A stretch of DNA of 64,000 nucleotides, from NCBI GenBank assembly GCA_005884115.1, contig VAXW01000005.1:1116001-1180000 (forward strand), written 5' to 3'. The notes under the pieces are model-generated. The model was given only the letters and a program-made list of their open reading frames with translations. It did no database searches and was not told the origin of the DNA. A program made the translations under genes and the position numbers. This DNA is from Actinomycetota bacterium (GTDB lineage Bacteria > Actinomycetota > Thermoleophilia > Solirubrobacterales > Solirubrobacteraceae). Of this stretch, positions 15,676 to 24,921 are shown one piece after another (positions within the stretch are counted from its first letter, which is position 1; each line of letters opens with the position of its first letter).

Positions 15676-17400
15676 GTGATCGCACGCAGCCAAGCTCTCT
15701 CGGCCCTCGTGCAGGACGAGTTCGACGTGATCGTGATCGGCGGCGGCATCACTGGCGCGGGCGTGGCGCTCGACGCCGCCGCACGCGGCTACAGCGTGGC
15801 GCTGCTCGAGCGCGCCGACTACGCCTCGGGGACGTCGAGCCGCTCGAGCAAGCTCGTGCATGGGGGGTTGCGCTACCTGCAGAACTTCGACCTGGGGCTG
15901 GTGCGCGAGGCGCTGCTCGAGCGCCAGCTCATGGTCGCGCTCGCTCCGCATCTCGTGCGACCTCTGCCGCTGGTGGTGCCGGCGTTCGACGGAGCGCGGC
16001 CCGACCGCCTCATGGGCGTCGGGCTGAACCTCTACGACGTGATGTCCGTGGACCGCGAGCGCCTGCGCGGGCGCCGCTCCAGGCGGGGCCGGGGCGCCGA
16101 TCGCAAGAGCGCGGGCGAGTCCGGCGCGAGCAAGAACGGCGGCGAGGAGGCTCCCTCGTGGAGCCCCGAGCGCCACCGCGTGATCTCCGGCGAGGAGGTG
16201 CTCGAGCTGCTGCCCGCGCTCACGCAGCGCGGGCCCACCAGCGGCTACCTCTTCTACGACTGCCAGACCGACGACGCACGGCTCGTGCTCACGGTGCTCG
16301 GAGAGGCCGAGCGCTTCGGCGCCGTGTGCGCGAACCGCGTGGAGGCCAGCGCGCTACTCGAGCGCGATGGGCAGCTCCAGGGCGTGGAGGCGCTCGACGG
16401 CGAGAGCGGCGAGCGCTTCCAGGTGCGCGGCGCCAACGTGATCAACGCAACCGGCGTGTGGGCCGACCAGCTGCGCCCGCAGGAGCTGCACGACGAGGTC
16501 GAGCTGCCGCGGATACGGCCGAGCCGTGGAACCCACGTGACGCTCGATCAGAAGGACTTGCCACTCGCCGCCGGGGCTATCGTGCCGGCGGGAGAGGGGC
16601 GCACGATCTTCGCGCTTCCGTGGCTCGGGCGCACGCTCGTGGGGACCACGGACGTCGACTACGACGGGCCGCTGGAGCACATCAAGGCTTCCGAGGCCGA
16701 CGTCGAGTACCTGCTCGACGCCGTCAACCGCTTCTTCGGCACGTCCCTGGGCGCTGCAGACCTGACGGGCACGTTCGCGGGCGTGCGGCCGCTGATCTCG
16801 ACCGGCGATCCCAAGAAGTCGGTCGACATCTCGCGCAAGGCAGAGCTGTATGAGACCTCCTCGGGGATGATCACGATCACGGGCGGCAAGCTGACGACGT
16901 GGCGGCGCATGGCCAAGATGACGGTCGACCGGCTGGTCGAGCGCGAAGCGCGCGACGCCCCCTGCCGCACGCACGAGATCCCGCTCGGGCAGGCAGTGGC
17001 CGTCGATGAGCTCCCGCAGGTGGAGGGCGTTCCGGCGGAGTCCTATCCGGCGCTCGCCGCGCGCTACGGACACGCGGCGCACGATGTGCTGGCGCTCGCG
17101 GCCGAGCGCGGCGAGCTCGCCCAGCCGATCATCGCGGGGATGCCAGATCTGCTCGCCGAGGCCGCGCTTGCCGTCCGGCGCGAGCAGGCGCGAAGCGTGG
17201 GCGACGTCCTGCTGCGGCGAACCCGCCTGGGGCTGCTTGGAGCGCGAAGCCTCACGCGGGGGCAGGCGCATGACGCTGGGCCGGCGGACCGCGTGGCCTC
17301 GGTGCTCGCCCGGGAGCTCGGATGGGACTCTGCGCGCGTTCGCAGCGAGGTCGAGGCGTTTCGTCTCGAGGCCCGCGAAGAGGGGCTCGAGCTGGCGTGA
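15676..17400 (+). CDS. glpD: Aerobic glycerol-3-phosphate dehydrogenase
   Basis: FAD enzyme oxidising sn-glycerol-3-phosphate to dihydroxyacetone phosphate at the membrane, passing electrons to quinone. The N-terminus has the dinucleotide motif DVIVIGGGITGAGVALDAA, then SGTSSRSSKLVHGGLRYLQ, the signature of GlpD. FALPWLGRTLVGTTDVDYDG and GVRPLISTGD follow. The C-terminal alpha-helical domain (about 400-574) is complete. A short Arg/Lys/Gly-rich insertion lies at about residues 130-158, between otherwise conserved blocks, and is probably a surface loop. GTG 15676 is used; a near-match CACACT box lies 6 nt upstream. There is no glpF or glpK in the window. Confidence 0.94.
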   Translation: MIARSQALSALVQDEFDVIVIGGGITGAGVALDAAARGYSVALLERADYASGTSSRSSKLVHGGLRYLQNFDLGLVREALLERQLMVALAPHLVRPLPLVVPAFDGARPDRLMGVGLNLYDVMSVDRERLRGRRSRRGRGADRKSAGESGASKNGGEEAPSWSPERHRVISGEEVLELLPALTQRGPTSGYLFYDCQTDDARLVLTVLGEAERFGAVCANRVEASALLERDGQLQGVEALDGESGERFQVRGANVINATGVWADQLRPQELHDEVELPRIRPSRGTHVTLDQKDLPLAAGAIVPAGEGRTIFALPWLGRTLVGTTDVDYDGPLEHIKASEADVEYLLDAVNRFFGTSLGAADLTGTFAGVRPLISTGDPKKSVDISRKAELYETSSGMITITGGKLTTWRRMAKMTVDRLVEREARDAPCRTHEIPLGQAVAVDELPQVEGVPAESYPALAARYGHAAHDVLALAAERGELAQPIIAGMPDLLAEAALAVRREQARSVGDVLLRRTRLGLLGARSLTRGQAHDAGPADRVASVLARELGWDSARVRSEVEAFRLEAREEGLELA

Positions 17401-18344
17401 GCCAGACACGTCAGACGTCGATGGCTCCCGCCTCGCCGGCCTCCTCGCGGCGGCTCGAGGCGGGCGGGAGCGTGCTCGAGCTCGGGCAGCGCCCCTGGCT
17501 GATGGGGATCGTCAACGCCTCGCCGGACTCCTTCAGCGATGCCGGCAGGCATCCCGCGCTTGAGGACCAGCTGCGCCTGGCGCGGAAGCTGTGCGAGGCG
17601 GGGGCCGACATGCTCGACATCGGGGGCGAGTCCGCCAGCACGCTCCGGCCGCCCGTCGGCGCGGAGGAGGAGTGCGAACGGGTCGTGCCGCTGATCGAGA
17701 AGGCGGTCGCGGAGTTCGGCGCGATCGTCTCCGTCGACACCTACAAGCCCGAGGTTGCGCGGGCCGCGATTGCAGCGGGCGCGAGCATCGTCAACGACGT
17801 CAGCGGGCTGCGCGATCTCGAGCTCGCGCGGGTGTGCGCGCGAAGCGGGGCGGCGCTCGTGCTCATGCACACGCGAGCGGCGCCGCGGCAGCGCCTGCAG
17901 GACCCTGACCTCTACGGCGACATCGTCGAGGAGGTGCTCGACTTCCTGCGCGGGCGCATGCAGCTCGCGCTGGAGGCCGGGGTCGCGCGCGAGCAGCTGA
18001 TCGTCGATCCGGGTCCCGACTTCGCAAAGACGCCAGCGCAGAGCGTCGATCTGCTCGCACGGGTCGAGCGCCTGCACGAGCTTGGCCGCCCGCTGCTGAT
18101 GGCGATCTCCCGCAAGGACTTCATCGGAGCGCTGACCGACCGCCCGCCCTCTCAGCGCCTCGCGGGGACGCTGGCGGCCCTCGCTCACGGTCTCGACGCT
18201 GGAGCGAGCATCTTCCGCGTCCACGATGTGGCAGCGGCAAGTGACTACCTGCGCGTGCGAGCGGCGCTGTCAGGCGCCTGCCCGCCCGCGCGCGACCTCG
18301 CGCTCGGCGAGGACCTGCGACACGAGGGCGCCGGCCGGCGCTGA
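17397..18344 (+). CDS. folP: Dihydropteroate synthase
   Basis: TIM-barrel folate enzyme joining p-aminobenzoate to dihydropterin pyrophosphate. Motifs in order: LMGIVNASPDSFSDAG, DMLDIGGESASTLRPP, SVDTYKPEV, IVNDVSGLRD, VLMHTRAAP, IVDPGPDFAKT and AISRKDFIGAL. All pterin and pABA contacts typical of FolP are present. GTG 17397 overlaps the glpD stop (GTGA); ATG 17421 is an alternative lacking an SD. The last 30 residues go beyond the usual end and are low complexity. No other folate genes lie nearby, so its place after glpD probably reflects shared transcription only. Confidence 0.93.
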   Translation: MSQTRQTSMAPASPASSRRLEAGGSVLELGQRPWLMGIVNASPDSFSDAGRHPALEDQLRLARKLCEAGADMLDIGGESASTLRPPVGAEEECERVVPLIEKAVAEFGAIVSVDTYKPEVARAAIAAGASIVNDVSGLRDLELARVCARSGAALVLMHTRAAPRQRLQDPDLYGDIVEEVLDFLRGRMQLALEAGVAREQLIVDPGPDFAKTPAQSVDLLARVERLHELGRPLLMAISRKDFIGALTDRPPSQRLAGTLAALAHGLDAGASIFRVHDVAAASDYLRVRAALSGACPPARDLALGEDLRHEGAGRR

Positions 18345-18390
18345 AGCTCGAATCGTCCGCTCCCGCCCGGGCAGCGACTGCTGCACCCGC

Positions 18391-18396
18391 TAGTCT
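18391..18396 (+). promoter_or_regulatory. TANNNT -10 box upstream of rho-like gene
   Basis: TAGTCT in the 127-bp gap before the rho-like gene. A transcript from about 18403 would have a 70-nt leader carrying AAGGAG (18460s) as SD. Confidence 0.4.
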
Positions 18397-18471
18397 GAAG
18401 CGGTCACGGGTGCCGGCCGCTGTGCAACGCGGACGGATGCGCACCGCCCAGTCCAACGCAAGGAGTCCCAC

Positions 18472-19707
18472 ATGACAGTGCTCGAGCGCAGCGAGCTTGA
18501 GGCGAGCCCTCTGGCCGACCTGCACGCAATTGCCGATCAGCTCGGCCTCGATGGCTTTCGTCGCCTGCGCAAGGGCGACCTGGTCGACGCGATCCTCACG
18601 CATGAGGGCGAGGGCGCCGGAGATGCAGGCGCCCCCGAGCCCGAGGAGCCTCGGGGCAGGCGCGGAGTCGCCGCGCGCCGGCGCCGGGACGGCAGGAGCT
18701 CGACCGCGCGCTCGCGCAGGTCGGAGCGGGCCGCGCCTGCGCAGGCCGACGTCGAGGAGCAGCAGGAGCTGGACCGCGAGGACGGCGCGGCCGGGGAGCG
18801 CGCCGTGGCGGAGGGCGTGGTAGAGCTGCTCGGCAACGGCTCGGCCTTCCTGCGCGTGCACCCGCCGGAGCCCTCCGACGAGGACGTCTACATCTCCGCG
18901 GCGCAGGTGCGCCGCTGCGAGCTCGTCTCCGGCGACAGCGTGAGCGGACCCGTCCGCACCCCGCGTCGTTCCGAGCGCTACCCCTCGCTGGTGCGTGTGG
19001 AGACGATCAACGGAGAGCCCGCAGAGAGCGTGTCCGACGGCGCCCGCTACGAGGACCTGCCGGTCGCCTACCCGAGCACGCGGCTCGTGCTGGGCGTGGC
19101 AGATCAAACCCTCGAGGCGATCGAATGGCTTACGCCGCTGGGCCTCGGCTCGAGAGCGACGATCGTCGGCGCGGCCCGCTCGGGCAAGACCGAGACCATG
19201 CACGCGATCCTCGCGGCGCTCGCCGGACGCGATGAGCTTGCGGTCACGCTCGTGCTGCTCGGCGTGCGTCCCGAGGAGATCGCGCGAGCCCAGGAGGGGC
19301 CCGTCGCGCCGGCCGCGGCTCTGACCTTTGCCGCCTCCGCTGACGTGCAGGGGCAGGCGCTGGAACGCGCCGTCGAGGAAGGCAGGCGCGTGGCGGCGCG
19401 CGGGGGAGACGCGCTGCTGCTGATCGACTGCCTGGACGGCGTGCATCCGCACGCCGCGCGCAAGGCGCTGGCGTCGGCTCGAAACCTGCGCGAGGCGGGC
19501 TCTTTGACGATCGTCGCGACGGCCGCGCGTCCGTTCGGGGGCGAGAGCACGGTGATCGCCCTCGATGTCGCCCTCACCTCCACCGGGCGTCGCCCGATCC
19601 TCGACCTGCTCGCCAGCGGCACCCTGGAGCCGGAGCTGCTAGTCGGGGAGGACGGCGCACGAGCGATCGCCCAGGCACGGGCCACCGCGCTCGAGTCCGC
19701 CGGCTGA
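18472..19707 (+). CDS. Divergent Rho-like termination factor
   Basis: A 411-residue protein with the Rho layout. It has an N-terminal Rho_N/SAP-like helix bundle (LADLHAIADQLGLDGFRRL, residues about 13-45), an Arg/Glu-rich linker, an RNA-binding cold-shock-like domain (about 105-165) and a RecA-type ATPase. The P-loop is GAARSGKTETM, in place of the canonical Rho PPKAGKT. VTLVLLGVRPEEIA stands for the Rho block VLLIDERPEEV, and the Walker B region is DALLLIDCLDGV. The last segment SLTIVATAARPFGGES replaces SLTIIATALIDTGS. The secondary RNA site (Q and R loops) is much altered, so it is either a fast-evolving Rho or a paralogue with another task. A good SD (AAGGAG) precedes ATG 18472. Confidence 0.78.
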   Translation: MTVLERSELEASPLADLHAIADQLGLDGFRRLRKGDLVDAILTHEGEGAGDAGAPEPEEPRGRRGVAARRRRDGRSSTARSRRSERAAPAQADVEEQQELDREDGAAGERAVAEGVVELLGNGSAFLRVHPPEPSDEDVYISAAQVRRCELVSGDSVSGPVRTPRRSERYPSLVRVETINGEPAESVSDGARYEDLPVAYPSTRLVLGVADQTLEAIEWLTPLGLGSRATIVGAARSGKTETMHAILAALAGRDELAVTLVLLGVRPEEIARAQEGPVAPAAALTFAASADVQGQALERAVEEGRRVAARGGDALLLIDCLDGVHPHAARKALASARNLREAGSLTIVATAARPFGGESTVIALDVALTSTGRRPILDLLASGTLEPELLVGEDGARAIAQARATALESAG

Positions 19708-19717
19708 GGGACAGCCG

Positions 19718-20182
19718 CTAGCGGCGATAAGCGACCCGGCCCCATGAGGGCTCGGGTGCGAGCTCGATCGGCTCTCCGTCCGAGCTGGAGCCGCCGGGCT
19801 GCACGTAGGCGAATCCACCCGTCTCCTCCTCGAAGGCGATGCTCAGCTCGCCTTCGTTGACGCGCTGGTCGAGCCACGCTCCGCGGAAGATGAGGCGGCG
19901 CAGCCAGTGCACGAGCGAGCGCTCGGCGGGACCGACGAGCTCGGGCCAGCAGTCGTTGACGTGCTCCCCGAGCGCCGACGCCGGCTCCGAGATCTCGCCG
20001 TTGACGGCCAGGTTCACCAGGTCTTCGAGCTCCTCCTCGCCGAGCCTGCCCCCCACGAAGCCGACCTTGATCGCAGCCTGCTCGCAACGCTCGGAGAAGT
20101 CGCCCTCGTTGAACGTGAAGCGAAGCTCGCCGTATTCAAGGACGAAATCCTCCCCCGAGTCGTAGTTTCCGCGCCGCGACAT
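19718..20182 (-). CDS. Conserved-looking hypothetical protein
   Basis: 154 residues, acidic, no signal peptide or membrane segment. The N-terminal half has an EYGELRFTFNEGDFSERC segment and a helical part (LGEEELEDLVNLAVNG), followed by a Trp-rich middle (HVNDCWPELVGPAERSLVHW) and a Gly/Pro-rich tail. I recognise no family. The composition and third-position GC bias are those of a true gene, and a TATGAT box lies upstream. It is convergent with the rho-like gene with 10 bp between the stops. Confidence 0.6.
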   Translation of the reverse strand: MSRRGNYDSGEDFVLEYGELRFTFNEGDFSERCEQAAIKVGFVGGRLGEEELEDLVNLAVNGEISEPASALGEHVNDCWPELVGPAERSLVHWLRRLIFRGAWLDQRVNEGELSIAFEEETGGFAYVQPGGSSSDGEPIELAPEPSWGRVAYRR

Positions 20183-20226
20183 TCAGATTCCCCAGTGCCC
20201 GAGTCGCCACGCGAGCGGGCGTCGTG

Positions 20227-20232
20227 ATCATA
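20227..20232 (-). promoter_or_regulatory. TATGAT -10 box for minus-strand hypothetical gene
   Basis: Minus-strand TATGAT about 45 nt upstream of the start at 20182. It is the best promoter match for that gene. Confidence 0.4.
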
Positions 20233-20239
20233 CGGCCGC

Positions 20240-20626
20240 TTCCTGCCTAGCCGGCTGCCCTGAATGGGATTTTGCAGGCCCGGCGCGTTCTCCGCGCCGA
20301 CGAGTGGCGGCTCGCGCCCGCGCGGCTCGCGCAGCGCAGCGAGCGCGCTCATGCGGTGGCCCGAAGAGCTTGAGACGCTGGCGCGTGGGTAGTCCCTAGC
20401 TAGCGGCACGGCCCAGCCCAACGCAGCCGCCGCCCGGCGTGCCGGGTGGCGGCCCACGATGGGGCGCTCCCGCACTGGGAGCGGGCTCGGGACGTGCCGC
20501 GAGCTAGGAGCAAGCAGGCTCGATCGCGAGACCCGCGCAGGGCGCGCCGCGAGCGACGATCAGGTGCGCGCGCTCGGCCTCGGCGCTGGCCCGCCATTAG
20601 GTGAGGGATGCCGTACCTGGCCGGTA
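20240..20626. other. Long divergent intergenic region with two strong hairpins
   Basis: About 390 bp without a gene. It contains a 13-bp hairpin (arms 20426-20438 and 20441-20453, one G-T pair) and, 11 bp on, a 7-bp hairpin (20465-20471 and 20477-20483). Neither has a T-run. They lie about 160 bp upstream of a permease gene that appears to have its own leaderless promoter. Function is unknown; I looked for c-di-AMP (ydaO) riboswitch core sequences and could not match them. Confidence 0.4.
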
Positions 20627-20632
20627 TACGCT
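20627..20632 (+). promoter_or_regulatory. TANNNT -10 box, leaderless promoter
   Basis: TACGCT, within GGTATACGCT, lies 7 nt before ATG 20640, placing the transcript start at the start codon. Confidence 0.5.
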
Positions 20633-20639
20633 CCGCGAC

Positions 20640-22550
20640 ATGGCGCGGCTGACCCAGCACGGACTGCGACGGGTGCTCGGCACCAGCGCGCTCTTCTCCA
20701 CGGCCTACGGCAACGTGGGCTCCTCCATCTACTACGCGCTAGGGCTCGTCGCCTCCTACGCCCTCGGCCTGACGCCGATCGTGTTCCTGATCACGGGCGT
20801 GATCTTCTACCTCACGGCAGCGACGTATGCCGAGGCCACAGCGATGTTCCCCGAGGCGGGCGGATCCTCGAGCTTCGCGCGCCACGCGTTCAACGAGCTG
20901 TGGTCGTTCTTCGCCGCCTGGGCGCAGATGCTCAACTACACGATCACGATCGCCATCTCGGCGTTCTTCGTGCCTCACTACCTCGGCGGCCTCTTCTCCT
21001 CCTCACTGCTGCACGCGCCCGGGGATGTGCTGTTCGGAATCGGCGTCGTGGCGCTGCTGTCCGCGATCAACGTCATCGGCGTGCGAGAGGCAGCGGGGCT
21101 GAACATCGTGCTCGCCGTCACCGACCTCGCCACGCAGCTGCTGCTGGTGGTGGTCGGCATCACGCTCGTCCTTTCACCAGAAGTGCTGATCGACAACATC
21201 CATCTCGGCGTCGCGCCGACATGGAAGAGCGCGCTGATCGCGATCCCGATCGGCATGATCGCCTACACCGGTATAGAGACGATCTCCAACATGGCCGAGG
21301 AGGCTCGCGAAGAGACGCGGACCGTGCCGGCGGCCATACGCGGCGTGGTGGGCGCCGTATTCGCGATCTACGCCGCGCTGCCCCTGGTCGCGCTCTCGGC
21401 GCTTCCGGTCCACCGGGACAACGGCGGCCACTACAGCACGCTGCTCGGAACCAGCGAGGCCCACGGCGGGTTCGCGGGCGACCCCGTGCTCGGCATCGTC
21501 AAGCACCTGCACCTCGGGGCGCTGCAGTCGGCGGGCGAGATATACGTCGGCCTGCTCGCCTCGACGATCCTCTTCATCGCCGCCAACGCCGGCATCATCG
21601 GCGCGTCGCGGCTGGTGTACTCGATGGGCCTGCACAGGCAGGTTCCCGACAGGCTCAGCCGCCTGCACCCTCGCTTCAGCACGCCCTGGGTGGGGATCCT
21701 GGTGTTCGGCGGGATCGCCTGCTTGACGATCATCCCGGGGAAGGCCGAATTCCTGGGCAACATGTACGCGTTCGGGGCCATGCTCTCCTTCAGCATGGCC
21801 CACCTGTCGGTGATCCGCCTGCGCGTCAAGGATCCCGGCCGGCCGCGACCGTACCGCGGCCCGGGGACGATCCGCGCGGCCGGGCTCGAGCTGCCGGCCT
21901 TCGCGGTGCTCGGGCTGCTGGGCACCGGCCTTGCGTTCGTCGTCGTGACGATCCTGCACCTAAGCGTGACCGTGGCAGGCGTCGCGTGGCTCGCGCTTGG
22001 GATCGCGCTGTACGTCTCCTACCGCCGCCAGCACGGCCTCGACCTCAGCAGCACCACGCGCGCCGAGCGCCCAGAGCGCCCGCCCGAATTCGCCGAGTTC
22101 GACTACCGCACCGCGCTCGTGCCGATCTTCGGCTCCGACATCAGCGCAAGTTCCCTCACCAGCGCCGCCAAGCTGATCGGCTCGGACGGGGTCGTCTACG
22201 CGGTCTTCGTGCTGCCCGTCCCCAGCCAGCTCTCGCTCGAGGAGGGCCTCGAGGAGGAGGAGGCGCAGGGCCGCTCGGTGCTCGAGAGCGCTCGCATCCA
22301 GGCCCGCCGCGCCGGCATCAAGATCCACACGGGCCTGATCCGCACGCGCAACCCCGGCGCCGCGCTCGTCGAGGAAGCGCAGCGCGTGGGCGCCGACGTG
22401 ATCTACTGGTCCACAATCCACGCGCCCTCCGGCGAGCAGCGCATCGGCCCCACGGCCGCCTATCTGCTCAGCAAGCGCCCCTGCCGCGTGATCATCGAGA
22501 CCGAGAACTTCAAGCCGCCCGCCCGCGCGCCCGCCGTGGCGGGCGTCTGA
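20640..22550 (+). CDS. APC-superfamily permease with C-terminal universal stress protein domain (copy 1)
   Basis: A 636-residue transporter. Residues about 10-455 contain about twelve membrane helices with APC hallmarks: FSTAYGNVGSSIYYALGL in helix 1, MFPEAGGSSSFARHAFNE after helix 2, and GMIAYTGIETISNMAEEA in helix 6. Residues about 476-620 form a cytoplasmic Usp-like domain (TALVPIFGSDISASSL to PTAAYLLSKRPCRVIIE). APC transporters with a Usp tail include the potassium importer KimA; the KdpD/KdpE-like genes just downstream make ion or osmotic control a reasonable guess, but amino acid transport is equally allowed. A second permease at 24922 is a close paralogue. Confidence 0.82.
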   Translation: MARLTQHGLRRVLGTSALFSTAYGNVGSSIYYALGLVASYALGLTPIVFLITGVIFYLTAATYAEATAMFPEAGGSSSFARHAFNELWSFFAAWAQMLNYTITIAISAFFVPHYLGGLFSSSLLHAPGDVLFGIGVVALLSAINVIGVREAAGLNIVLAVTDLATQLLLVVVGITLVLSPEVLIDNIHLGVAPTWKSALIAIPIGMIAYTGIETISNMAEEAREETRTVPAAIRGVVGAVFAIYAALPLVALSALPVHRDNGGHYSTLLGTSEAHGGFAGDPVLGIVKHLHLGALQSAGEIYVGLLASTILFIAANAGIIGASRLVYSMGLHRQVPDRLSRLHPRFSTPWVGILVFGGIACLTIIPGKAEFLGNMYAFGAMLSFSMAHLSVIRLRVKDPGRPRPYRGPGTIRAAGLELPAFAVLGLLGTGLAFVVVTILHLSVTVAGVAWLALGIALYVSYRRQHGLDLSSTTRAERPERPPEFAEFDYRTALVPIFGSDISASSLTSAAKLIGSDGVVYAVFVLPVPSQLSLEEGLEEEEAQGRSVLESARIQARRAGIKIHTGLIRTRNPGAALVEEAQRVGADVIYWSTIHAPSGEQRIGPTAAYLLSKRPCRVIIETENFKPPARAPAVAGV

Positions 22551-22633
22551 AGGCCCGGCCGGGCAACGAGGCGCCTTCGTCGCTCGCGGCGCCGTTGGCC
22601 GCCGCGCGCCGATGGAGGCATCATTAGCGGTAC

Positions 22634-24076
22634 ATGAGCTCGCCGGCGCTAGCCCCCCTGCTGCTCAGATCCGATCGGCCGTCGCGCCTCGCCGGGGTGC
22701 TCGCGGCCATCGCAGGGGTGGGTCTGGCGACGGCCGCCGTGTATCCGCTCAAGCGAGTGGCTCCCGTCGTGTCGCTCGGGGTGCTGTACGTGCTCGCCGT
22801 GGTCGTCGTCTCCACCTTCTGGGGGCTCTACCTCGGGATCGGCACCAGCATCCTGAGCGCGGCCGCGTTCAACTTCTTCCACCTCCCGCCCCACGGACGC
22901 TTTGAGCTCGCCGACGAACGCGATTGGGTCGCGCTGCTGGTGTTCGTCGTCGTCGCGATCGCGACCGGCTCGGTCGCCGAGCTCGCGCGAGCGCGCAGCC
23001 GCGAGAGCGCACAGCGCCGCGAGGAGGCCGACCTCGCGGCCGAGATGGCGCAGCTGCTGCTCGGCAGCGCCGATCTCGATGCGGCGCTGGTGCGCTCCGG
23101 CGAGCGCCTGGCGGCGGCCCTCGGCGTGCCCTGGGCGGCGCTCGCGCTCGGCGATGTCCCTCCCGGCGTCGATTCGACCGCCTTCCCCCTGCACGGCGAC
23201 GGCTCGCGCGTCGGGACGCTGCTGCTGCCGGCAACTCTCACGCAGGCCGAACGCGCGCGGACAGCAGAGCGCGTCGTGCCCCCGCTCGAGTCCGTACTCG
23301 CCGCCGCGCTGCACAGGACCGAGCTTCAAGCCGAGGTGGTCGAGACCGCTGCGCTGCGGCGCAGCGACGAGCTCAAGACCGCCGTGCTGCGCTCCGTCTC
23401 CCATGACCTGCGCACTCCGCTGACGGCGATCATGATGGCCGCAGCGGCGCTCGATGCGACGCGGCCGACGAGCGCAAAGGTGAGCGAGGTTCGCGAGCAG
23501 GTGCTCGCCGCCGCCACGCGCCTGGGACGGCTGATCGAGAAGCTCCTCGACCTCTCCCTGCTGCAGGCGGGAGGCGCCGAGCCGCGGCTGGTGTGGTACT
23601 CGATCGACGAGGTCCTCGCCGAGGCGGTCGAGCAGCTGAGCGCCGGCGACGTCGTGTTCAAGCTGTCCGTCGAAGAGGGCTTGCCACTGCTGCAGGGTGA
23701 TCCCGCGCAGCTCGAGCGGGCGTTTGCGAACGTGCTCGAGAACGCCGCGCGCCATAGCGACGGCAAGCCCGTGTCGGTGCGCGCGCGAGTGATCCGCGAG
23801 CGCATCCGCGTGCTCGTATCAGACCAGGGGCCCGGGATCCCCGCCAGCGAGCACGAGCGCATCTTCCTTCCCTTCTACCGCGTTCCAGGCTCGAGCGCGC
23901 ACGACTCGAGCTCCGGCTTGGGGCTGGCGATCACGAGGGGGTTCCTGGAGCTCAACGGCGGCCGCGTGAGGGTCGAGTCGACACCTCCCGCCGGCACAAC
24001 CTTCGTGGTCGAGTTCCCGCTTCCCGAGCGCGAGCTCGCGCCCGCCGCAGCCCCGTCCGCCGCCGTCCCCGACTGA
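22634..24076 (+). CDS. KdpD-like sensor histidine kinase lacking the KdpD/Usp N-terminus
   Basis: 480 residues. Residues about 15-115 match the DUF4118 four-helix membrane domain of KdpD, with the signature SAAAFNFFHLPPHGRF between helices. A GAF-like domain (about 130-235), HisKA with phosphoacceptor His257 in SVSHDLRTPLTAI, and a HATPase domain (NVLENAARHS, SDQGPGIP, GLGLAITRGFLE) follow. Classical KdpD carries KdpD and Usp domains in front of DUF4118; here they are absent, while Usp domains are attached to the two neighbouring permeases. It lies 84 bp after permease 1 and 2 bp before the response regulator gene. Confidence 0.88.
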   Translation: MSSPALAPLLLRSDRPSRLAGVLAAIAGVGLATAAVYPLKRVAPVVSLGVLYVLAVVVVSTFWGLYLGIGTSILSAAAFNFFHLPPHGRFELADERDWVALLVFVVVAIATGSVAELARARSRESAQRREEADLAAEMAQLLLGSADLDAALVRSGERLAAALGVPWAALALGDVPPGVDSTAFPLHGDGSRVGTLLLPATLTQAERARTAERVVPPLESVLAAALHRTELQAEVVETAALRRSDELKTAVLRSVSHDLRTPLTAIMMAAAALDATRPTSAKVSEVREQVLAAATRLGRLIEKLLDLSLLQAGGAEPRLVWYSIDEVLAEAVEQLSAGDVVFKLSVEEGLPLLQGDPAQLERAFANVLENAARHSDGKPVSVRARVIRERIRVLVSDQGPGIPASEHERIFLPFYRVPGSSAHDSSSGLGLAITRGFLELNGGRVRVESTPPAGTTFVVEFPLPERELAPAAAPSAAVPD

Positions 24077-24078
24077 GC

Positions 24079-24759
<681 letters not shown>

Positions 24760-24857
24760 AACTCACCTCGGGCTGCCGATCACCAGCAGCGACTCATCTT
24801 TTTGAAATCTGAATACCGAGCAGGTGATTCTTGATGCCAGCTTGACGGGCTCGCGCC

Positions 24858-24863
24858 TAGCCT
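24858..24863 (+). promoter_or_regulatory. TANNNT -10 box upstream of second permease
   Basis: TAGCCT in the 162-bp gap after the response regulator gene. The gap is locally AT-rich (around 24790-24840). The predicted transcript would have a leader of about 50 nt, so this permease is not leaderless, unlike copy 1. Confidence 0.35.
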
Positions 24864-24921
24864 GAAATGCGTGTACAGCGTCACCGTCGCGACCGCACGC
24901 GGCGCACCGAACCGGCGCTAG

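Noticed and set aside
13954-16176. Antisense open frame of 740 codons over pntB and glpD
   Set aside because: It lies opposite two genes with complete family motifs and has His/Asp/Arg-rich composition without any domain.
20240-20640. c-di-AMP (ydaO) riboswitch upstream of the KimA-like permease
   Set aside because: The two hairpins are clear, but I could not match the conserved ydaO core. The permease also appears to start from a start-proximal promoter.
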